Assembly (NCBI GenBank): GCA_001724995.1
Contig: MEFD01000021.1
Location: forward strand, 1-64,000
Length of the DNA stretch: 64,000 bases
Source: Rubrivivax sp. SCN 71-131
GTDB taxonomy: Bacteria; Pseudomonadota; Gammaproteobacteria; Burkholderiales; Burkholderiaceae_C
Direction of reading: 5' to 3'
This document shows, piece by piece, positions 60,090-64,000 of the stretch; position 1 is the stretch's first letter; every line of letters begins with the position of its first letter. Position numbers and translations under genes: made by a program. A model generated the notes under the pieces. That model was not told the origin of the DNA, did not search any database, and saw only the letters and a list, made by a program, of their open reading frames with translations.

Positions 60090-60794
60090 ATGAGCAAGCG
60101 CACCTTCCAGATCTACCGCTACGACCCCGACAAGGATGCCAAGCCCCACATGCAGACGCTGCAGGTGGAGCTCGACGGTTCCGAGCGCATGCTGCTCGAC
60201 GGGCTCATCAAGCTCAAGGCGCAGGACCCGACCCTGAGCTTTCGCCGCAGTTGCCGCGAAGGCGTGTGCGGGTCGGACGCGATGAACATCAACGGCAAGA
60301 ACGGCCTGGCCTGCCTGACCAACCTGCGCAGCCTTCCCGACACCGTCGTCCTCAAGCCGCTGCCCGGGCTGCCCGTCATCCGCGACCTCATCGTGGACAT
60401 GACGCAGTTTTTCAAGCAGTACCACTCCATCAAGCCCTACCTGATCAACGAGGATCCGCCGCCCGAGAAGGAGCGCCTGCAGTCGCCCGAGGAGCGCGAG
60501 GAGCTCGACGGCCTGTACGAGTGCATCCTCTGCGCGAGCTGCTCCACCGCCTGCCCGAGCTTCTGGTGGAATCCGGACAAGTACGTCGGCCCGGCGGGCC
60601 TGCTGCAGGCCTACCGCTTCATCGTCGACAGCCGCGACCAGGCGACCTCCGAGCGGCTGGACAATCTCGAGGATCCCTACCGGCTCTTCCGCTGCCGCTC
60701 GATCCTCAACTGCACGGACGTCTGCCCCAAGGGCCTGAACCCCGCCAAGGCCATCAGCAAGATCAAGGAGCTGATGGTCCGCCGGGCCGTTTGA
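60090..60794 (+). CDS. sdhB: Succinate dehydrogenase iron-sulfur subunit
   Basis: A 234-residue electron-transfer subunit. The plant-type [2Fe-2S] site is [12 protein letters not shown] with the later LACL. The [4Fe-4S] and [3Fe-4S] sites are [19 protein letters not shown] and CPKGLNP. It links SdhA to the membrane subunits. Confidence 0.98.
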   Translation: MSKRTFQIYRYDPDKDAKPHMQTLQVELDGSERMLLDGLIKLKAQDPTLSFRRSCREGVCGSDAMNINGKNGLACLTNLRSLPDTVVLKPLPGLPVIRDLIVDMTQFFKQYHSIKPYLINEDPPPEKERLQSPEEREELDGLYECILCASCSTACPSFWWNPDKYVGPAGLLQAYRFIVDSRDQATSERLDNLEDPYRLFRCRSILNCTDVCPKGLNPAKAISKIKELMVRRAV

Positions 60795-60854
60795 GGCCTT
60801 GCCCGCCAAGGCTCGAAGCGCCCCTCAGAACCTTCCGCGACCCCGCCGCACGCG

Positions 60855-61136
60855 ATGAGCGATCTGGCCCTCGACCCCCGCGACCTCGGCCGCCTGAAGT
60901 GGCGCTGCCGGCGTGGCCTGCTCGAGAACGATCTGCTCATCGAGCGCTTCTTCCGCCGCCATGAGGACACGATCACGGTCCGCCAGGCCCAGGGGCTGCA
61001 GTCCCTGATGGATCTGTCCGATCACGACCTGCTGGACCTGCTGCTCTCGCGAAGCCAGCCGCAGGACGAGCTCGATCGTCCCGAAGTGCGCGAGGTGCTT
61101 GCCCTGATGAGGCAGCCGCCGTCGAACCCCAGCTGA
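60855..61136 (+). CDS. sdhE: FAD assembly factor SdhE
   Basis: A 93-residue factor that promotes covalent attachment of FAD to SdhA. The family motif is seen in [20 protein letters not shown] (RGxxE). It sits directly after sdhB and before gltA, as in other Betaproteobacteria. Confidence 0.94.
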   Translation: MSDLALDPRDLGRLKWRCRRGLLENDLLIERFFRRHEDTITVRQAQGLQSLMDLSDHDLLDLLLSRSQPQDELDRPEVREVLALMRQPPSNPS

Positions 61137-61152
61137 ATCGAAAGGCCATGCG

Positions 61153-62463
61153 ATGACTCCCTCCGAAGTGAAAGCCACCTTGTCGTTCTCGGACGGCAGC
61201 CCGACCATGGAACTGCCGATCTACAAGGGCACCATCGGCCCCGACGTGATCGACATCCGCAAGCTCTACGGCCAGACGGGCAAGTTCACCTACGACCCGG
61301 GCTTCCTCTCGACGGCCTCGTGCAACAGCACGATCACCTACATCGACGGCGACAAGGGTGAACTGCTCTACCGCGGCTACCCGATCGAGCAGATCGCCAC
61401 CCAGTGCGACTTCCTCGACACCTGCTACCTGCTGCTGTACGGCGAACTGCCCAACGCGCAGCAGCAGCGGGACTTCCACAAGCTCGTGGTCAACCACACG
61501 ATGGTCAACGAGCAGATGCAGTTCTTCCTGCGCGGCTTCCGCCGCGACGCCCATCCGATGGCGGTGATGACCGGCCTCGTCGGCGCGCTCTCGGCCTTCT
61601 ATCACGACAGCACCGACATCAACAACGCCAAGCACCGCGAAGTGGCGGCGATCCGCCTCATCGCCAAGATGCCGACGCTGGTGGCGATGGCCTACAAGTA
61701 CTCCATCGGCCAGCCCTACATCTACCCGCGCAACGAGCTGAGCTACACCGCGAACTTCATGCGCATGATGTTCGCGACACCCTGCGCGGACTACGAGCCC
61801 AACGACGTGCTGGTGCGCGCGCTGGACCGCATCTTCATCCTGCACGCAGACCACGAGCAGAATGCCTCGACCTCGACCGTGCGGCTGTGCGGCAGTTCGG
61901 GCACCAACCCGTTCGCGGCCATCGCCGCCGGCGTGGCCTGCCTTTGGGGCCCGGCGCACGGCGGTGCCAACGAGGCCGCGCTGACGATGCTCGAGGACAT
62001 TCAGCGCAGCGGCGGCGTCGAGAAGATCGGCGAGTTCATCAAGCAGGTCAAGGACAAGAACTCGACCGTCAAGCTGATGGGCTTCGGGCACCGTGTCTAC
62101 AAGAACTACGATCCGCGCGCCAAGCTCATGCGCGAGACCTGCCACGAGGTGCTCGAGGCCCTGGGCCTGCACGACGACCCGCTCTTCAAGCTCGCCATGC
62201 AGCTCGAGAAGATCGCGCTCGAGGACGAGTACTTCGTCGCCCGCAAGCTCTATCCGAACGTCGACTTCTACTCCGGCATCGTGCAGCGCGCCATCGGCAT
62301 CCCGGTGAGCCTGTTTACGGCGATCTTTGCCCTCGCGCGCACGGTCGGCTGGATCGCGCAACTCAACGAGATGATCGCCGACCCCGAGTACAAGATCGGT
62401 CGGCCGCGTCAGCTCTTCGTCGGCTCGGCCCGTCGCGACGTCGCCCCCCTCGAACAGCGCTGA
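61153..62463 (+). CDS. gltA: Citrate synthase
   Basis: GltA condenses oxaloacetate and acetyl-CoA. The 436-residue product is of the hexameric type. The catalytic residues line up as His269 (PAHGGANEA), His313 ([13 protein letters not shown]) and Asp371 (NVDFYSG). It starts 16 bases after sdhE, so entry into the cycle may be coexpressed with succinate oxidation. Confidence 0.98.
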   Translation: MTPSEVKATLSFSDGSPTMELPIYKGTIGPDVIDIRKLYGQTGKFTYDPGFLSTASCNSTITYIDGDKGELLYRGYPIEQIATQCDFLDTCYLLLYGELPNAQQQRDFHKLVVNHTMVNEQMQFFLRGFRRDAHPMAVMTGLVGALSAFYHDSTDINNAKHREVAAIRLIAKMPTLVAMAYKYSIGQPYIYPRNELSYTANFMRMMFATPCADYEPNDVLVRALDRIFILHADHEQNASTSTVRLCGSSGTNPFAAIAAGVACLWGPAHGGANEAALTMLEDIQRSGGVEKIGEFIKQVKDKNSTVKLMGFGHRVYKNYDPRAKLMRETCHEVLEALGLHDDPLFKLAMQLEKIALEDEYFVARKLYPNVDFYSGIVQRAIGIPVSLFTAIFALARTVGWIAQLNEMIADPEYKIGRPRQLFVGSARRDVAPLEQR

Positions 62464-62469
62464 ACGGCC

Positions 62470-63471
62470 ATGGGCTGGCTCTCGCGCCTGCTCGGTGGCC
62501 AGGCCCGCTCGGGGGCGAAGCCCGGGCGCAGGGCGTCGCGTCCCGCCGTGCGGCCACCCCTTGATGCAACCGCGGGAGTCGACCCCCTTGTTGCGGAGGC
62601 GGGGGCCGCGCCCCTGCGGCCTCCGAGCCCCGCCGCACCGACGACGCCTGCACCAGACGCAACGGCGGCCCTCGGGCCGCCGTTGTGCTGTTGGCTGCTC
62701 GGCACGCTGCGGTCGCCGCCGGGTGTGCCCTTGCCGGGGCCGTTGCAGCCCTGGGAGCAGAAGGCGCTCGCCCTGCTCGACGATGTCCTGGTGCCGTCGA
62801 CGCTGCCGAGCGAGTTGCTGCCGCGCTCGGTCAACGTGGTGCCGCAGCTGCTGGCGCTGCTGCGCCACCAGGACTTGCCGGTGCCGGTGCTGGCGGAGCG
62901 CATCGGCCGCGACCCGGTGCTCGCCGCGGAGGTGCTGCGCCAGGCCGGCGGGGCCCTCTTCTCGCACCTCGGGCCGGTGGCCGACCTGCCCCAGGCCGTC
63001 CAGCGCCTGGGCGTGGAGGGCCTGCAGATGGCCATCGCCCGTGTCGTGCTGCGGCCGATGTTCCAGGCGCCGCCGGGCAGCCTGAGCGCGCGCACCTCGG
63101 AGCGCCTTTGGGAGCATGCCGACGTGCTCTCGCGCCAGGCCGTGGTCGCAGCGCGCGCGGGCGGTGCATCGGTGTTCGATGCCTACCTGGTCGGCCTGCT
63201 GCACGACAGCGGCTGGACCGTGCTTTTCCATGCACTGCAACGCGGCGGGATCAACGACCTCGGCACGCCGAGCGAGCGGGGGGCCGAGGCGCTCGCCCAG
63301 CGCGCCCATCGGCTGTTCGGTCGCGCGGCCGTGCCCTGGCGCATCACGCCGGGCTTCGCTGCCTTCGCCGAGGAAGCGCAGTGCGTGCCGCTGGCGCAAG
63401 GCGTGCACCCGCTGGCGGCGGTGTTGCGTACGGCGCAGCCGCTGGCCATGGTGGAGCTGCAGGGCGGCTGA
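62470..63471 (+). CDS. HDOD-domain protein
   Basis: A 333-residue protein. The first 70 residues are Pro/Ala-rich and disordered-looking. The HDOD domain (about 100-310) shows LLPRSVNVVPQLLALL, IGRDPVLAAEVLRQAGGALF, VQRLGVEGLQMAIARVVLRP and a conserved HD-like YLVGLLHDSGW. HDOD proteins are non-enzymatic signalling modules. The gene begins six bases after gltA, which suggests cotranscription, although no functional link is known. Confidence 0.82.
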   Translation: MGWLSRLLGGQARSGAKPGRRASRPAVRPPLDATAGVDPLVAEAGAAPLRPPSPAAPTTPAPDATAALGPPLCCWLLGTLRSPPGVPLPGPLQPWEQKALALLDDVLVPSTLPSELLPRSVNVVPQLLALLRHQDLPVPVLAERIGRDPVLAAEVLRQAGGALFSHLGPVADLPQAVQRLGVEGLQMAIARVVLRPMFQAPPGSLSARTSERLWEHADVLSRQAVVAARAGGASVFDAYLVGLLHDSGWTVLFHALQRGGINDLGTPSERGAEALAQRAHRLFGRAAVPWRITPGFAAFAEEAQCVPLAQGVHPLAAVLRTAQPLAMVELQGG

Positions 63472-63532
63472 CCCGGCCCCGCGTCGCCGCGCGAGCCCCA
63501 AGGGCGCGCAATCGCCGCGCCATCGGCGCGAG

Positions 63533-64000
63533 TCAGAAGTGGATCGTCACGGCGTCGATGACGCGCGTGTCCTCGTCCACCACTGGCATCCAGTGCCATT
63601 TGTCGAAGGTCGTGCAAGGGTGCGAGATGCCGAGCGCAACCAGGTCACCGACTTCGGGCCCCGCCGTGACGGTCGCGTCCCAGCGCAGATAGGCGTGCTG
63701 GTCGTTGAGCGCGGCGATGCGCCAGTTCGCGCCGCCGGGCAGCGGTTGCACGCGCCCGGCGCGTGCCATCGCCTGCGGATGCGGCAGCTCGATATCGAAG
63801 GAGAGGTCCCGGCGTCCGCCGCTGAGCAGCGCCAGGCCCGGCTCCGGCGTGCTCTGCACCGCCGTCCACACCTCGAGCGCGGGCTGCAGCTCGTCGGCGC
63901 AGCCGCAGCGCTGCGCCACCCGCTGCACCAGGCGTCGGTAATGCCCGTGGTCGTGCGTGACGTAGCAGCCCGAGCGCAGGATGCCGCGTACCGGGCGCGA
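63533..64000 (-). CDS. D-threonine aldolase/D-serine dehydratase-like protein (C-terminal part)
   Basis: The frame stays open to the window edge, so the N-terminal PLP domain lies outside. The visible 155 residues form the D-ser_dehydrat-type C-terminal domain: GSRPVRG-like start, GCYVTHDHGHYRRLV, and VALGISHPCTTFDKWHWMPVVDEDTRVIDAVTIHF. The His and Cys in the SHPC segment are the expected metal ligands. The protein probably acts on D-amino acids. It converges on the HDOD gene with a 61-base gap holding no structure. Confidence 0.85.
   Translation of the reverse strand, partial: SRPVRGILRSGCYVTHDHGHYRRLVQRVAQRCGCADELQPALEVWTAVQSTPEPGLALLSGGRRDLSFDIELPHPQAMARAGRVQPLPGGANWRIAALNDQHAYLRWDATVTAGPEVGDLVALGISHPCTTFDKWHWMPVVDEDTRVIDAVTIHF

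Overview
The window is very G+C-rich chromosomal DNA with almost every third codon position G or C. It reads like a member of the Burkholderiales (Betaproteobacteria), probably from the Rubrivivax/Leptothrix/Comamonadaceae side. Supporting signs are the gene orders hemF-nadD-rsfS-rlmH-maf-rng and mdh/gntR/sdhCDAB-sdhE-gltA, the TAGAAT-type -10 boxes followed by G+C-rich starts, the AlkK-type acyl-CoA synthetase, and the BMP-type nucleoside ABC system. It is mostly ordinary core genome, with two small toxin-antitoxin modules and a few possible scars as the accessory part. No rRNA, tRNA, CRISPR array, prophage or complete insertion sequence was seen.

Left end (0-10 kb). A C-terminal scrap of an unidentified, possibly transposase, gene abuts the 3' end of hisB. 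hisC-hisB are preceded not by hisGD but by an RHH antitoxin and PIN toxin pair. All four genes are joined by 4-base start/stop overlaps. The antitoxin promoter lies inside an array of six CACGA/TCGTG half-sites spaced exactly 8 bp apart. Divergent to it is a GDT1-type metal exporter. Then come a small flagellar-rod-like protein, a cytochrome c with a bidirectional terminator, proA-lemA, an AEC permease and topoisomerase III.

10-29 kb. SET-domain protein, birA and a SPOR-like protein; an SsuABC/NMT1-type ABC transporter; a large hybrid histidine kinase; a bifunctional kinase; an L,D-transpeptidase plus MepK-like pair; an acyl-CoA synthetase; an OmpA-like lipoprotein and a membrane Ser/Thr kinase; an HpcH-type aldolase, a diguanylate cyclase and a Crp/Fnr-family regulator.

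29-50 kb. A four-gene nucleoside ABC transporter (ATPase, two permeases, BMP lipoprotein); LysE, CreA, thioesterase and N-formylglutamate amidohydrolase genes; HerA-like ATPase; yebC, purD and the hemF-to-rng block; a 319-bp A+T-richer gap; a pyrimidine/xanthine permease and a DMT exporter.

50-64 kb. A TCA-cycle block: acnB, a second (AbrB/PIN) toxin-antitoxin module just upstream of acnB, an unknown periplasmic protein, a CitE-like lyase and mdh on the minus strand. A divergent gntR with a perfect palindromic operator follows, then sdhCDAB, sdhE, gltA and an HDOD gene on the plus strand. The window ends inside a D-amino-acid lyase gene.

The most notable feature is that both toxin-antitoxin modules sit directly 5' of, and on the same strand as, core metabolic genes (hisCB and acnB). 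At hisCB the architecture implies that transcription and translation may depend on the module's own autoregulated promoter.
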